The notes under the pieces: model-generated
Databases searched by the model: none
Seen by the model: the letters and a program-made list of their open reading frames with translations, nothing else
Told to the model about the DNA's origin: nothing
Shown here: piece after piece, positions 9,232-17,650 of the stretch
Layout of the letters: each line of letters opens with the position of its first letter
Position numbering within the stretch: position 1 is the first letter of the stretch
DNA from: Bacteroidales bacterium
Lineage (GTDB): Bacteria; Bacteroidota; Bacteroidia; Bacteroidales; WCHB1-69
Reading direction: 5' to 3'
Assembly (NCBI GenBank): GCA_017994425.1
Contig: JAGOKS010000013.1
Coordinates: 1-37,209, forward strand
DNA: 37,209 nt
Made by a program: the position numbers and the translations under genes

Positions 9232-10962
9232 TTATTCTGTTTTTTCTAAAGGGAACATATTCCCATCTTGAGTAATTAAATATACCATTCCTGATTTAGT
9301 AATCCTCAGATAATTATCTCCAAACATTACATCTGCAACCGTATCCGATGATTCTTTATTAAAAACAAAATCGCTTAATACCAAATTTGATGCTTTATCA
9401 TATAGATAGACTGTATCATTTTGTTTTTGAATTGAATTAATGGTAATTCCATAAAAGTCATTAAAATTACAAAATTGAATTGAAGTACTATCATTTAATT
9501 TATTTTCATCATCCGTTTGAACGATATAAAATGTATTTGTCGATAAATATTCTTTCACACCTTCTTTTGAAAGAGTTAATTCAGTACTTTTTGCATGATG
9601 TTCTCCAACAAAATACGTACGAATTGCCTTTTCACCAATGAAAGTAGCAGCACCGGCAAAATAACCGATTACAGCTATCCATGATATTTTTTTAAGATAC
9701 CAAATAAAATCGATTTTCTCCATACCCATAACAGCGACACCGGCAGCAGAACCAATAATAAGTATGCTTCCACCCGTTCCGGCACAATAGGCTAACATTT
9801 CCCAGAAGTAATGGTCCATTTCAAAAGAATACATTCCCATTGCTCCGGCTACCAAAGGCACATTATCAACAATAGATGATAAAATACCTATTATAATGTT
9901 AATTAAATAATATTTTTCCGGTTCCGGCAGACTTATCATATCAAGTTTAGTTGACAATAAACTTAAATGACCCACACTTGCCAAAGCGTTAACAGCAATT
10001 AAAATACCTAAGAAGAAAAGTATACTCGGGACATCTATCTTGGTAATTATCGTTGATATGGAATATCTGCTACGCATTTCATGTATATCTTTACGATGTA
10101 TGATTTCCGATGTAACCCATAATACACCCAATCCGCCTAACATACCTAAATAAGGTGGTAAATGTGATATCGTTTTAAAAACGGGAACAAACAATAAAGC
10201 CCCTACTCCCATACATAAAAATAATACACTTTGCCATTGAGCACAAGATGCAGCAGCTTCAGTACCTTGCTTTAATTGCGGACGTTCCACATTTCCTTTC
10301 ATCATAAATGACAATACTACTAAAGGAACAATTAAGGACATTGCGCTTGCTAAAAATGTCATTTCTATAATATTAAGAGCAGAAACCTTACCGGCAACCC
10401 AAAGCATAATGGTTGTTACATCTCCAATGGGTGACCAGGCCCCTCCTGCATTAGCGGCTAGGATAACCATACTAGCATAAAACCAACGATCCTTTTTATC
10501 ACAAATCAATTTACGCAACAAAGCTACCATTACAATTGAAGTGGTTAAATTATCCAATACAGCCGACATGAAAAATGTTAATATGGAAATTACCCACAAT
10601 AACTTTACTTTATTCGTAGTTTGGATTTTATCGGTAATTATTTTAAATCCTTCTTGAGTATCAATCAACTCAACTATAGTCATCGCACCTAAAAGAAAGA
10701 AAATAATTTCTGATACTTCCCCTAAAGCATGTATTAATTTTGAATGAATCAACCAATCTAAATAACCTGAGCCCGGATTATTCATCATATATTCTCGCAA
10801 TGAATCCGTATTAACTAAAACACCTTCACCTCCAATAACAGCGCAAATCCATAAAAAAACGGCTAACAGAAGTGCTGTTGCCGATTTATTTACCTTTAAA
10901 GGATGTTCCAACGCAATGAAGGTATAGCCTACTACAAACAAAACAATCATAAAAACAAACAT
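9232..10962 (-). CDS. nhaD: NhaD-type Na+/H+ antiporter with a C-terminal extension
   Basis: Inner-membrane antiporter of the NhaD/ion-transporter superfamily that expels Na+ in exchange for H+. Residues 1 to about 450 hold the membrane domain, with family segments FFLLGAMTIVELIDTQEGF, FFMSAVLDNLTTSIVM, ANAGGAWSPIGDVTTIMLW, SSIVDNVPLVAGAMGM and CAGTGGSILIIGSAAGVAVMG; the two intramembrane Asp-Asn pairs (LDN, VDN) are in place. It is a close paralogue of the neighbour at 12059-13522. It differs in the tail: after GEKAIRTYF it continues for about 120 mostly polar, beta-rich residues (FYIVQTDDEN...VMFGDNYLRITKSG...LITQDGNMFPLEK) that the neighbour lacks and I do not recognise. A terminator follows directly. 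Confidence 0.92.
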   Translation of the reverse strand: MFVFMIVLFVVGYTFIALEHPLKVNKSATALLLAVFLWICAVIGGEGVLVNTDSLREYMMNNPGSGYLDWLIHSKLIHALGEVSEIIFFLLGAMTIVELIDTQEGFKIITDKIQTTNKVKLLWVISILTFFMSAVLDNLTTSIVMVALLRKLICDKKDRWFYASMVILAANAGGAWSPIGDVTTIMLWVAGKVSALNIIEMTFLASAMSLIVPLVVLSFMMKGNVERPQLKQGTEAAASCAQWQSVLFLCMGVGALLFVPVFKTISHLPPYLGMLGGLGVLWVTSEIIHRKDIHEMRSRYSISTIITKIDVPSILFFLGILIAVNALASVGHLSLLSTKLDMISLPEPEKYYLINIIIGILSSIVDNVPLVAGAMGMYSFEMDHYFWEMLAYCAGTGGSILIIGSAAGVAVMGMEKIDFIWYLKKISWIAVIGYFAGAATFIGEKAIRTYFVGEHHAKSTELTLSKEGVKEYLSTNTFYIVQTDDENKLNDSTSIQFCNFNDFYGITINSIQKQNDTVYLYDKASNLVLSDFVFNKESSDTVADVMFGDNYLRITKSGMVYLITQDGNMFPLEKTE

Positions 10963-11007
10963 ATTCTCTAAATTTTAGTGGTTATTATTTTTTAAATTTT
11001 AAAAGTG

Positions 11008-11015
11008 CAAATGTA
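11008..11015 (-). promoter_or_regulatory. -7 box of the first nhaD gene
   Basis: TACATTTG on the minus strand, about 46 nt before the ATG. The nearest TTG (11032-11030) leaves a 14-nt spacer, too short for the consensus. The box lies only 38 bp from the edge of the IS-like element, so that insertion may have changed the upstream control region. Confidence 0.45.
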
Positions 11016-11052
11016 TAATTTTTTTTTTACAAATAATATTATCACATAAATC

Positions 11053-11080
11053 TAGGTTAAATCTTTTTTTGAGGTGCTAT
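11053..11080 (+). repeat. Left terminal inverted repeat of the IS-like element
   Basis: 28 bp starting TAGGTTAA and ending TGCTAT, matching the reverse complement of 11837-11864 at 25 of 28 positions. Confidence 0.75.
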
Positions 11081-11104
11081 TATTTTTTGTACTAACTTAC
11101 AGCA

Positions 11105-11146
11105 AAAAAAAGTGATAGAAAGATGGGAGAAAAATGCAAAGAATTC
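11105..11146 (+). pseudogene. Possible N-terminal fragment of IS3-type orfA
   Basis: In one frame this reads KKSDRKMGEKCKEF, which resembles the basic opening of IS3-family OrfA proteins (basic residues, then KEF before the helix-turn-helix). If the next 463 bp were removed it would run on towards FVVELLKERNTLSK at 11610. The match is short, so this is tentative. Confidence 0.35.
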
Positions 11147-11185
11147 CGCTCACAGATTTCCACGAATTAAAAAATGCTCTCAACT

Positions 11186-11226
11186 GTCAGCTATCAGTTT
11201 TTAAGAGCGTTGTATCAAGTTTAATT
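11186..11226 (+). repeat. 41-bp direct repeat, copy 1
   Basis: Matches 11558-11598 at 39 of 41 positions, in the same orientation, starting GTCAGCTATCA and ending GTATCAAGTTTAATT. The two copies bracket the tandem array and the CGCAGAG-type block inside the IS-like element. Confidence 0.9.
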
Positions 11227-11266
11227 CTTAATTTTTAATTGATATCTCCTCCCCGGGAATTTGCAA

Positions 11267-11366
11267 GCGTACAAACGACAATTTGTATACGTACAAACGA
11301 CAATTTGTATGCGTACAAATGACAATTTGTATGCGTGTAAATGACAATTTGTATGCGTACAAATGA
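11267..11366. repeat. 22-bp tandem array with internal dyads (4.5 units)
   Basis: Four full 22-bp units start at 11267, 11289, 11311 and 11333, with a partial fifth at 11355-11366. A unit consists of TACAAA(T/C), GACA or a variant, ATTTGTA, and TGCG or ACG. TACAAAT and ATTTGTA are reverse complements, so half-sites alternate in direction every 11 bp. There are no unique spacers, so this is not a CRISPR. Its function is unknown; the layout resembles a protein-binding array. Confidence 0.9.
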
Positions 11367-11440
11367 TCGCCGGAAAGCCTTGTAATTTTTTTTGAATGAT
11401 TTTTGGCTTTTTTTTTAAATTTTTAATTGATTATAATTAA

Positions 11441-11551
11441 CCGCAGACGGCGCAGAGGTTTTACGCAAAGAACGCAAAGAGATACACACAGCCTACCCTT
11501 ATTTTTTCGGAACGAAAAAAATCTCGGCACTCGGGACACGGCACTCGCGAC
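11441..11551. repeat. Non-coding CGCAGAG / CGCAAAG-type repeat block
   Basis: Holds short imperfect repeats: CGCAGA and CGCAGAG, then CGCAAAG twice (11441-11481); a hairpin TTTTTTCG/CGAAAAAA (11502-11520); and two copies of CGGCACTCG within 11525-11547. The block is richer in G+C than its surroundings and has no open frame. Repeats of this look are familiar from intergenic DNA of many Bacteroidota; that comparison is from memory. Confidence 0.6.
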
Positions 11552-11557
11552 GTTTTA

Positions 11558-11598
11558 GTCAGCTATCATTTTTTCAGAGCGTTGTATCAAGTTTAATT
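11558..11598 (+). repeat. 41-bp direct repeat, copy 2
   Basis: Second copy of 11186-11226 with two mismatches. It ends 11 bp before the recognisable orfA remnant starts. Confidence 0.9.
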
Positions 11599-11609
11599 TT
11601 TAAGATAAA

Positions 11610-11818
11610 TTTGTGGTAGAATTATTAAAAGAGCGGAACACTTTAAGTAAAATAGCTCAGAAGTATGAAATCCAACCAACAATAATAAATAAATGGGAAA
11701 CTGAGTTTTTAGAAGAAGCTTCCATCGTTTTTTGAAACAGAAAAAGAAAAAACAAAAGAATTATTTGACCCCGAAGAAGTATTCAAGGAGGTCGGAAAAA
11801 TGAAGATAGAAATGGTAA
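11610..11818 (+). pseudogene. IS3-type transposase OrfA remnant, frameshifted
   Basis: Reads FVVELLKERNTLSKIAQKYE, then IQPTIINKWETEFLEEAS, then IVF and a TGA at 11736-11738. The first part is the helix-turn-helix of IS3-family OrfA. Dropping one T from the run of six just before that stop restores FETEKEKTKELFDPEEVF followed by KEVGKMKIEM, the leucine-zipper-like end of OrfA. So one inserted base kills the frame. There is no start codon in frame and no orfB downstream; the right inverted repeat begins 18 bp later. Confidence 0.75.
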
Positions 11819-11836
11819 TATCAATCGTTATTTTTC

Positions 11837-11864
11837 ATAGCAGCTCATAAAAAGAGTTAACCTA
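11837..11864 (-). repeat. Right terminal inverted repeat of the IS-like element
   Basis: Reverse complement agrees with 11053-11080 at 25 of 28 positions. AATC follows at 11865-11868, matching the bases just left of the element. Confidence 0.75.
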
Positions 11865-11938
11865 AATCTAGGTAATACTTTTTTACTTATGAATACTTAA
11901 CATCCTGTTTTTAAGAATTTACCTATTCAAACAAACAA

Positions 11939-11969
11939 GTAAGCGGGTGAATTTAAATCACCCGCTTAC
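11939..11969 (-). terminator. Terminator-like hairpin downstream of the second nhaD gene
   Basis: Perfect 12-bp stem GTAAGCGGGTGA / TCACCCGCTTAC around a 7-nt loop. It lies 90 bp past the nhaD stop at 12059. On the minus strand the following bases are T-rich (CTTGTTTGTTTG) but not a pure T run. Confidence 0.7.
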
Positions 11970-12058
11970 CTATTTAAACAAAGATTTTTTAATATTAATC
12001 CGTAAGCAAATAAAAAAGATAAAAACTTACAATTTAAATTTATATTTACCTTAAAAGT

Positions 12059-13522
12059 TTACAGAAAGGTTTCATTAAAAGCACCAACATAGGTTTGTTC
12101 GCTTAATGTATTCTCAACATTTTTCTGAGAATTTTTCACTTCAACACTTTGTTCTTTTTTATTATCTTCAAAATGTTTGCGTATGGCTTTTTCTCCGATA
12201 AAAGCACCGGCACCTGCCAAATAACCTATTAAAGCAATTCCTGAAATTCTTTTTAAATACCAAATGAAATCAATTTTTTCCATTCCCATTACTGCTACAC
12301 CGGCAGCAGAACCGATAATTAATATACTTCCGCCTGTTCCGGCACAATAAGCCAACATTTCCCAGAAATAATGATCCATTGGGAATGAATACATTCCCAT
12401 ACCGGCTGCCACCAAAGGCACATTATCAACAACCGAAGACAATAAACCGATGATAATATTTATCAAATAATATTTTTCAGGTTCCGGTAAATTAATAGTA
12501 TCCAAATTTGTTGCTAATAAACCTAAATGTCCGACAGTAGTTAATGCATTCACAGCCATTAATATTCCTAAAAAGAAAAGTATACTGGGAACATCAACTC
12601 TTTTAATAACGGTAGTAACAGCATATCTGTTTTTAATATCACCGGTATCTTTACGATGCACAATCTCGGAAACCACCCACAAAACGGAAACGCCACCTAA
12701 TATGGCTAAATATGGGGGTAATCCTGTCAACGATTTAAATACAGGAGTAAATAATAAAGCTCCAACGCCTAAACATAGGAATAAGGTACGTTGCCAATGG
12801 GGCGTTGATTGATTTTCCATTGCATCTTCCGCTAATTCAGGACGTTGTATTTCTCCTTTTATCATAAAAGATAAAATAATTAAAGGAACAAGAATAGATG
12901 CCATACTTGCCATAAAGGTCATTTCCATGATATTCAATGTTGAAACTTTACCGGCAACCCATAACATGATAGTGGTAACATCCCCTATAGGTGACCATGC
13001 TCCTCCTGCATTGGCAGCAAGAATAACCATACTGGCAAAAAACCATCTCTCTTTTTTATCGCCAATTAATTTACGAAGTAAAGCTACCATGATAATTGCC
13101 GTTGTCATATTGTCTAAAACAGAGGATAAGAAAAAAGTTAATATAGAAATAATCCACAAAAGACTGACTTTTTTCGTTGCTTTAATTTTATCGGTAATAA
13201 TTCTAAATCCTTCTTGGGTATCAACCAACTCAACAATAATCATGGCACCGAGTAAGAAAAAGACAATAGAAGAAACTTCTCCTAAAGCTGTAACTAATTT
13301 CGATTCAACCAACCACTCTTTGAATTCAGTTCCCGGATGATTCATCATAAATTCACGCAAAGAGGTTGTATCCACTAATAATTGTTCTCCACCAATAGCA
13401 GCACAAACCCACAAAATAATACCTAAAAATAACGCAGTAGCCGATTTGCTGACTTTAATAGGATGCTCAATAGCTATGAGAACATAGCCTACCACAAACA
13501 ATACAATCATGAAAATAAACAT
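12059..13522 (-). CDS. nhaD: NhaD-type Na+/H+ antiporter (second paralogue)
   Basis: Inner-membrane Na+/H+ antiporter, 487 residues, the usual size of the family. Segments match the neighbour at 9232-10962 almost word for word: FFLLGAMIIVELVDTQEGF, SVLDNMTTAIIMVALLRKL, ANAGGAWSPIGDVTTIMLW, SSVVDNVPLVAAGMGMYSF and CAGTGGSILIIGSAAGVAVM. Only about 35 polar residues follow the last membrane segment, ending in AFNETFL. The two genes are a duplicated pair on one strand, separated by 1.1 kb that includes a dead IS-like element and a terminator hairpin, so each is probably transcribed from its own promoter. That could allow separate regulation by salt or pH, which is inference. Confidence 0.93.
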   Translation of the reverse strand: MFIFMIVLFVVGYVLIAIEHPIKVSKSATALFLGIILWVCAAIGGEQLLVDTTSLREFMMNHPGTEFKEWLVESKLVTALGEVSSIVFFLLGAMIIVELVDTQEGFRIITDKIKATKKVSLLWIISILTFFLSSVLDNMTTAIIMVALLRKLIGDKKERWFFASMVILAANAGGAWSPIGDVTTIMLWVAGKVSTLNIMEMTFMASMASILVPLIILSFMIKGEIQRPELAEDAMENQSTPHWQRTLFLCLGVGALLFTPVFKSLTGLPPYLAILGGVSVLWVVSEIVHRKDTGDIKNRYAVTTVIKRVDVPSILFFLGILMAVNALTTVGHLGLLATNLDTINLPEPEKYYLINIIIGLLSSVVDNVPLVAAGMGMYSFPMDHYFWEMLAYCAGTGGSILIIGSAAGVAVMGMEKIDFIWYLKRISGIALIGYLAGAGAFIGEKAIRKHFEDNKKEQSVEVKNSQKNVENTLSEQTYVGAFNETFL

Positions 13523-13568
13523 AATACTTCAGTTTTAATTATTAATATATTAAGTTAAAAAAACGGGG

Positions 13569-13576
13569 CAAAAGTA
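13569..13576 (-). promoter_or_regulatory. -7 box of the second nhaD gene
   Basis: TACTTTTG on the minus strand, about 47 nt before the ATG at 13522, a distance similar to that at the first nhaD gene. No TTG box is visible 19-21 nt upstream. The rest of 13523-13767 is AT-rich with nothing else recognisable. Confidence 0.45.
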
Positions 13577-13767
13577 TCTTTTTTTTCACTCCTATATGTT
13601 TTTTTTTATTAAAAAATAAAAAAAATTTAATAAAATAGAATTTTATACAATATCAACGTTAATAAAACTTAACTTACTTGATATTAAAGAACTATAAAGT
13701 TAAAAATACATTTTAAAATTTAAGCAATACAATAGTTAATGATTTACATCAACATTCCGGCTTAAAT

Positions 13768-16548
13768 TTAAACGACTATATTAACTATTTTCTTCGGAAC
13801 AATAATTATTTTTTTAGGATGATTGCCCTGTAACCATTTTTGTGCTTCGGGAGCAGCTAAAACAGCTTTTTCTATGTCTTCTTTCGACATATTAACAGGT
13901 AAACTCAACACAAAGCGCATTTTACCGTTAAAGGATACGGGATAGTTATAGGTATTTTCAATTAAATATTTCTCTTCCAAAACCGGGAAAGATGCATAGC
14001 TTATACTTTCTTTATTTCCTAATAACTCCCACAATTCTTCAGCTATATGAGGAGCAAAAGGTGAAAGTAAAATACAAAGAGGTTCTAAAATGCTTCTTTT
14101 ATTACATTTCAAATCCGTTAATTCATTTGTACAAATCATAAAGGTACTAACAGAGGTGTTATAGGACATACGTTCAATATCTTCTTCTATTTTCTTTATG
14201 GTTTTATGCAGCACTTTCCATTCATCAAAAACAGGATCATCTTCAATAACACAAAAAGTATTATCTACCGTATGATACAATCTCCAAAACTTTTTAAGAA
14301 AACGAAAAACGCCCTCAATGCCTTTGGTATCCCATGGTTTGGATTGTTCGATAGGGCCTAAAAACATTTCATACATTCGCAAGGTATCGGCACCGTATTT
14401 TTCTACGATATCATCCGGATTTTGTACGTTATATAATGACTTCGACATTTTTTCGATTTCATATCCGCAAAAGTATTTACCTTCTTCCAATATAAATTCG
14501 GCATCTTCACAAGAAACATGTCTTTTCCTGAATGCATTGATATCTAACACATCATTATTGACCATATTAATATCTACATGTATGGCATCCGTTTCATAGG
14601 AATCTTTTAAATGATAGGAAACATAGGTATTCGTTCCCTTGATTCGATATACAAAATTGGAACGTCCTTGAATCATTCCCTGATTTACAATCTTTTGGAA
14701 AGGTTCGTCCTCGCAAGCCAGACCGATATCAAACAAAAATTTATTCCAAAAACGCGCATACAATAAATGTCCGGTAGCATGTTCCAATCCCCCAACATAC
14801 AAATCAACATTTCGCCAGTATTGATTAGCTTCTTTTGAAAAATAGGCCTGATCATTATGAGGGTCCATATACCGTAAATAATAGGCATTTGAACCGGCAA
14901 AACCCGGCATGGTATTATAATCCAAAGGATAATCCTTATACGTCCAATTTTTTGCACGTGCCAAAGGGGGTTCTCCATGTTCGGTGGGTAAATAAGCATC
15001 TACTTCCGGTAATCTCAACGGCAATGTATCTTCAGGAAGAACATAAGGAATACATCCTTTGAAATAAACAGGAAAAGGTTCTCCCCAATACCTCTGCCGA
15101 CTGAAAATAGCATCGCGTAATCGATAATTCACGGTACCATAACCTATATTGTTTCCTCTTATCTTTTCTATAACACTTTTAATAGCTTTCTGTACGGGTA
15201 AATCATCAATAAAAGCGGAATTGATGCAATAACCGTCTTTTGAATCTTTTGCTTCAACCCATGTCGACGTATCTTCAGGTTTTTCACCGTTTGGCACAAT
15301 TACCTGAACAATAGGAAGTTTAAAATGACGAGCAAAAGCAAAATCTCGGCTATCGTGAGCCGGAACTGCCATGATAGCTCCGGTACCGTAACCGGCTAAC
15401 ACATAATCGGCGACCCAAATCGGGATACGTTCTTTACTGAAAGGATGTATTGAATAAGCTCCCGTAAAAACACCGCTAACTTTCTTAACATCAGTCAAAC
15501 GTTCTCTTTCGCAACGATTTTTAGCCCAACACACATATTTATCGACTTCTTCTTTTCTATCCGCTGTCGTTATATGTTCAATTAAAGGATGTTCCGGACA
15601 AAGAACCATAAAGCTCACACCAAAAATAGTATCGGGACGCGTAGTAAACACATCCAATGTTTGGCAGTTATTTTCAATAGAAAATTGGATAAAAGCCCCT
15701 TCGCTACGTCCTATCCAATTGCGTTGAATTTCTTTTAACGAATCGGAACAATCAATCGTTTCTAAGCCTTGTAATAAACGTTCGGCATACGCTGTTATAC
15801 GTAAAGACCATTGTCGCATCAGCTTACGTTCTACAGGACATCCCCCGCGAACGGAACTTCCGTTTACAACTTCATCGTTGGCTAATACTGTTCCCAATTT
15901 CGGGCACCAGTTTACCATACAATCCGATAAGTAGGCTAATCGATAATCCATCAATATACTTTGTTGTTCTTCTTCATTTTTGTTTTTCCATTCTTCTGCG
16001 GTAAAGCTAAGCTTACTAGTTGATGCCATATCCAACCCTTGTGTACCTGTGCTTTCAAAAGCTTGTATCAATTCACTTATCGGAATAGCTTTTTTGGCTT
16101 GATTACAGTAAGAACTATTATATAATTGTATAAAACACCATTGTGTCCATTTGTAATATTCAGGTTCGCAAGTTCTTACTTCTCTATCCCAATCAAAAGA
16201 AAGTCCTAATTTATCCAATTGTTCTCTGTAACGTTTGATGTTGTTCTCAGTTGTTATTGCCGGGTGTTGTCCGGTTTCGATGGCATATTGCTCGGCAGGC
16301 AACCCAAAAGCATCATATCCCATAGGATGTAGAACATTAAAGCCTTTTAACCGTTTGTATCTAGCATAAATATCGCTGGCAATATAACCAAGAGGATGTC
16401 CAACATGCAAACCGGCACCGGAAGGATAAGGGAACATATCTAACACATAGTATTTGGACTTAGGAGAATCATTTTCGGCTTTAAAGGTTTTTTTCGCGGC
16501 CCAATATAGCCTCCATTTTTTTTCTATCTCATTGAAATTATACTCCAT
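13768..16548 (-). CDS. leuS: Leucyl-tRNA synthetase
   Basis: Class I aminoacyl-tRNA synthetase that charges tRNA-Leu. The HIGH motif is HVGH at 48-51 within [17 protein letters not shown]. The CP1 editing domain is present ([12 protein letters not shown] and [19 protein letters not shown]). KMSKS is at 700-704 ([16 protein letters not shown]). At 926 residues it is longer than the E. coli enzyme (860), in line with the longer Bacteroidota form that carries extra sequence before KMSKS (here roughly 630-690). The C-terminal anticodon-binding and tail domains are complete. It is divergent from the RluA-family gene, with 168 bp between the starts, and transcribed alone as far as can be seen. Confidence 0.97.
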   Translation of the reverse strand: MEYNFNEIEKKWRLYWAAKKTFKAENDSPKSKYYVLDMFPYPSGAGLHVGHPLGYIASDIYARYKRLKGFNVLHPMGYDAFGLPAEQYAIETGQHPAITTENNIKRYREQLDKLGLSFDWDREVRTCEPEYYKWTQWCFIQLYNSSYCNQAKKAIPISELIQAFESTGTQGLDMASTSKLSFTAEEWKNKNEEEQQSILMDYRLAYLSDCMVNWCPKLGTVLANDEVVNGSSVRGGCPVERKLMRQWSLRITAYAERLLQGLETIDCSDSLKEIQRNWIGRSEGAFIQFSIENNCQTLDVFTTRPDTIFGVSFMVLCPEHPLIEHITTADRKEEVDKYVCWAKNRCERERLTDVKKVSGVFTGAYSIHPFSKERIPIWVADYVLAGYGTGAIMAVPAHDSRDFAFARHFKLPIVQVIVPNGEKPEDTSTWVEAKDSKDGYCINSAFIDDLPVQKAIKSVIEKIRGNNIGYGTVNYRLRDAIFSRQRYWGEPFPVYFKGCIPYVLPEDTLPLRLPEVDAYLPTEHGEPPLARAKNWTYKDYPLDYNTMPGFAGSNAYYLRYMDPHNDQAYFSKEANQYWRNVDLYVGGLEHATGHLLYARFWNKFLFDIGLACEDEPFQKIVNQGMIQGRSNFVYRIKGTNTYVSYHLKDSYETDAIHVDINMVNNDVLDINAFRKRHVSCEDAEFILEEGKYFCGYEIEKMSKSLYNVQNPDDIVEKYGADTLRMYEMFLGPIEQSKPWDTKGIEGVFRFLKKFWRLYHTVDNTFCVIEDDPVFDEWKVLHKTIKKIEEDIERMSYNTSVSTFMICTNELTDLKCNKRSILEPLCILLSPFAPHIAEELWELLGNKESISYASFPVLEEKYLIENTYNYPVSFNGKMRFVLSLPVNMSKEDIEKAVLAAPEAQKWLQGNHPKKIIIVPKKIVNIVV

Positions 16549-16580
16549 ACAATTCTATTTATTTTTTTATTTATGGTTTG

Positions 16581-16588
16581 CAAAGATA
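16581..16588 (-). promoter_or_regulatory. -7 box of leuS
   Basis: TATCTTTG on the minus strand, 33 nt before the ATG. No clear -33 box. It lies within the divergent leuS / RluA-family control region. Confidence 0.45.
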
Positions 16589-16695
16589 CTCAATAATGAG
16601 TAATATAAAAATAAATAATGAATATTTTTAAATGTTTAACCGTTTTTGAAGTCCAAAAACATAATATTATTTTATGTTAACAAAAATAAATTAAC

Positions 16696-16703
16696 TACAT
16701 TTG
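16696..16703 (+). promoter_or_regulatory. -7 box of the RluA-family gene
   Basis: TACATTTG ends 13 nt before the ATG at 16717, which implies a very short leader of under ten nucleotides. The -33 box is unclear. Confidence 0.5.
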
Positions 16704-16716
16704 CAAAAAAAATTGA

Positions 16717-17628
16717 ATGGAAGCGTCTTTTTTTTCAAAATCACCATCGAAACATTTTAGTTTAAAAGTTACCGAACCAAATAAACTGCTACTATTTCTT
16801 CAAGAAAAACTAAAAGGATATAGTCATTCATCAATAAAAGCACTTTTAAAAAACGAAAAAGTTTTAATCAATCATAAACATATCATTAAACAATTTGATT
16901 ATCCTTTAAAAAAAGGAGATGATGTCAGTATATTATCCCTTAAAAATAAAGACAGAATTTTGCAACACCCAAAATTAAATATAATATTCGAAGATGAATC
17001 ACTTATAATCATAAATAAAAAAGAAGGATTGTTAAGTGTTGCTACTGCTCATAAAGAAGAACAAACAGCTTATAACATTCTCAATGAGTATATAAAAAGC
17101 AAAGAAAAGAATAAACAAATATACATACTTCATCGACTTGATCGAGACACTTCCGGATTAATGATGTTTGCCAAATCCAAAGCTATCCAAACCATCATGC
17201 AAGAAAAATGGAAAGAAAACATTATAGAACGTACATATGTCGCACTTGTACATAACATTCCGAAAAAACCGAATGGGATCATTACCTCTTTTCTTATCGA
17301 AGATAAATCAACTAAAATGCATATTACGTCAGATGCTGAAAAAGGACAAAAAGCAACAACACGTTATAAAACGTTAAAACACAATAAATCATTTGCTTTA
17401 TTAGAATTACAATTAGAAACAGGTAGGAAAAATCAAATAAGAGTGCATTTACAAAGCATAGGTCATCCAATTGTAGGTGATAAAAAATACGATTCACCCT
17501 CAAATCCCCTTCAACGACTATGTCTTCATGCTTCAACATTGAGTTTTATACACCCACAAAGCAAAGAAAAGATGACATTTACTTGTGCTGTTCCAGAATG
17601 TTTTTTAGAATTTATACATCAAGAGTAA
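16717..17628 (+). CDS. RluA/RluD-family pseudouridine synthase
   Basis: Converts particular uridines to pseudouridine in rRNA or tRNA. An N-terminal S4-like RNA-binding domain (about 20-75: LLLFLQEKLKGYSHSSIKAL, then VLINHK) is followed by the catalytic domain with HRLDRDTSG at 139-147, where Asp142 is the expected nucleophile. RKNQIRVHL and the GHPIVGDKKY segment near the C-terminus are also typical. At 303 residues it is the normal size. The exact target (23S positions versus tRNA) cannot be read from sequence, so no gene symbol is given. It converges on the porin gene with 22 bp between the stops and no terminator hairpin. Confidence 0.93.
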   Translation: MEASFFSKSPSKHFSLKVTEPNKLLLFLQEKLKGYSHSSIKALLKNEKVLINHKHIIKQFDYPLKKGDDVSILSLKNKDRILQHPKLNIIFEDESLIIINKKEGLLSVATAHKEEQTAYNILNEYIKSKEKNKQIYILHRLDRDTSGLMMFAKSKAIQTIMQEKWKENIIERTYVALVHNIPKKPNGIITSFLIEDKSTKMHITSDAEKGQKATTRYKTLKHNKSFALLELQLETGRKNQIRVHLQSIGHPIVGDKKYDSPSNPLQRLCLHASTLSFIHPQSKEKMTFTCAVPECFLEFIHQE

Positions 17629-17650
17629 TACAATTAAATATAGATTCTGA

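Larger units (their letters stand above)
11053..11864 (+). mobile_element. Decayed IS3-like element with terminal inverted repeats
   Basis: An 812-bp segment bounded by 28-bp inverted repeats: left 11053-11080, right 11837-11864, agreeing at 25 of 28 positions when the right end is reverse-complemented (both begin TAGGTTAA and end TGCTAT). AATC stands directly outside both ends (11049-11052 and 11865-11868), as expected for a 4-bp target duplication. Inside are pieces of an IS3-type orfA but no orfB. About 460 bp of non-coding repeats appear to sit within orfA. The IS3 assignment rests on the orfA-like protein; the ends start with TA rather than the TG usual in that family, so the family name is less certain than the element itself. 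Confidence 0.7.

Noticed and set aside
11267..11366. Possible CRISPR array
   Set aside because: Units are directly abutting 22-mers with no unique spacers, and there are no cas genes in the window.
11047..11873. 11-bp direct repeat TAAATCTAGGT at 11047-11057 and 11863-11873 as a long target duplication
   Set aside because: It is explained by the 4-bp AATC flanks plus shared bases of the element's ends and neighbouring sequence; the inverted repeats set the boundaries at 11053 and 11864.
10963..12058. tRNA or rRNA gene in the long intergenic regions
   Set aside because: No cloverleaf-like set of stems or TTC-loop motif was found by eye here or in 29652-30327.
9208..13522. The two nhaD genes as an assembly duplicate
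   Set aside because: They differ at many codons throughout, have different C-terminal tails and different flanks, so they are true paralogues.
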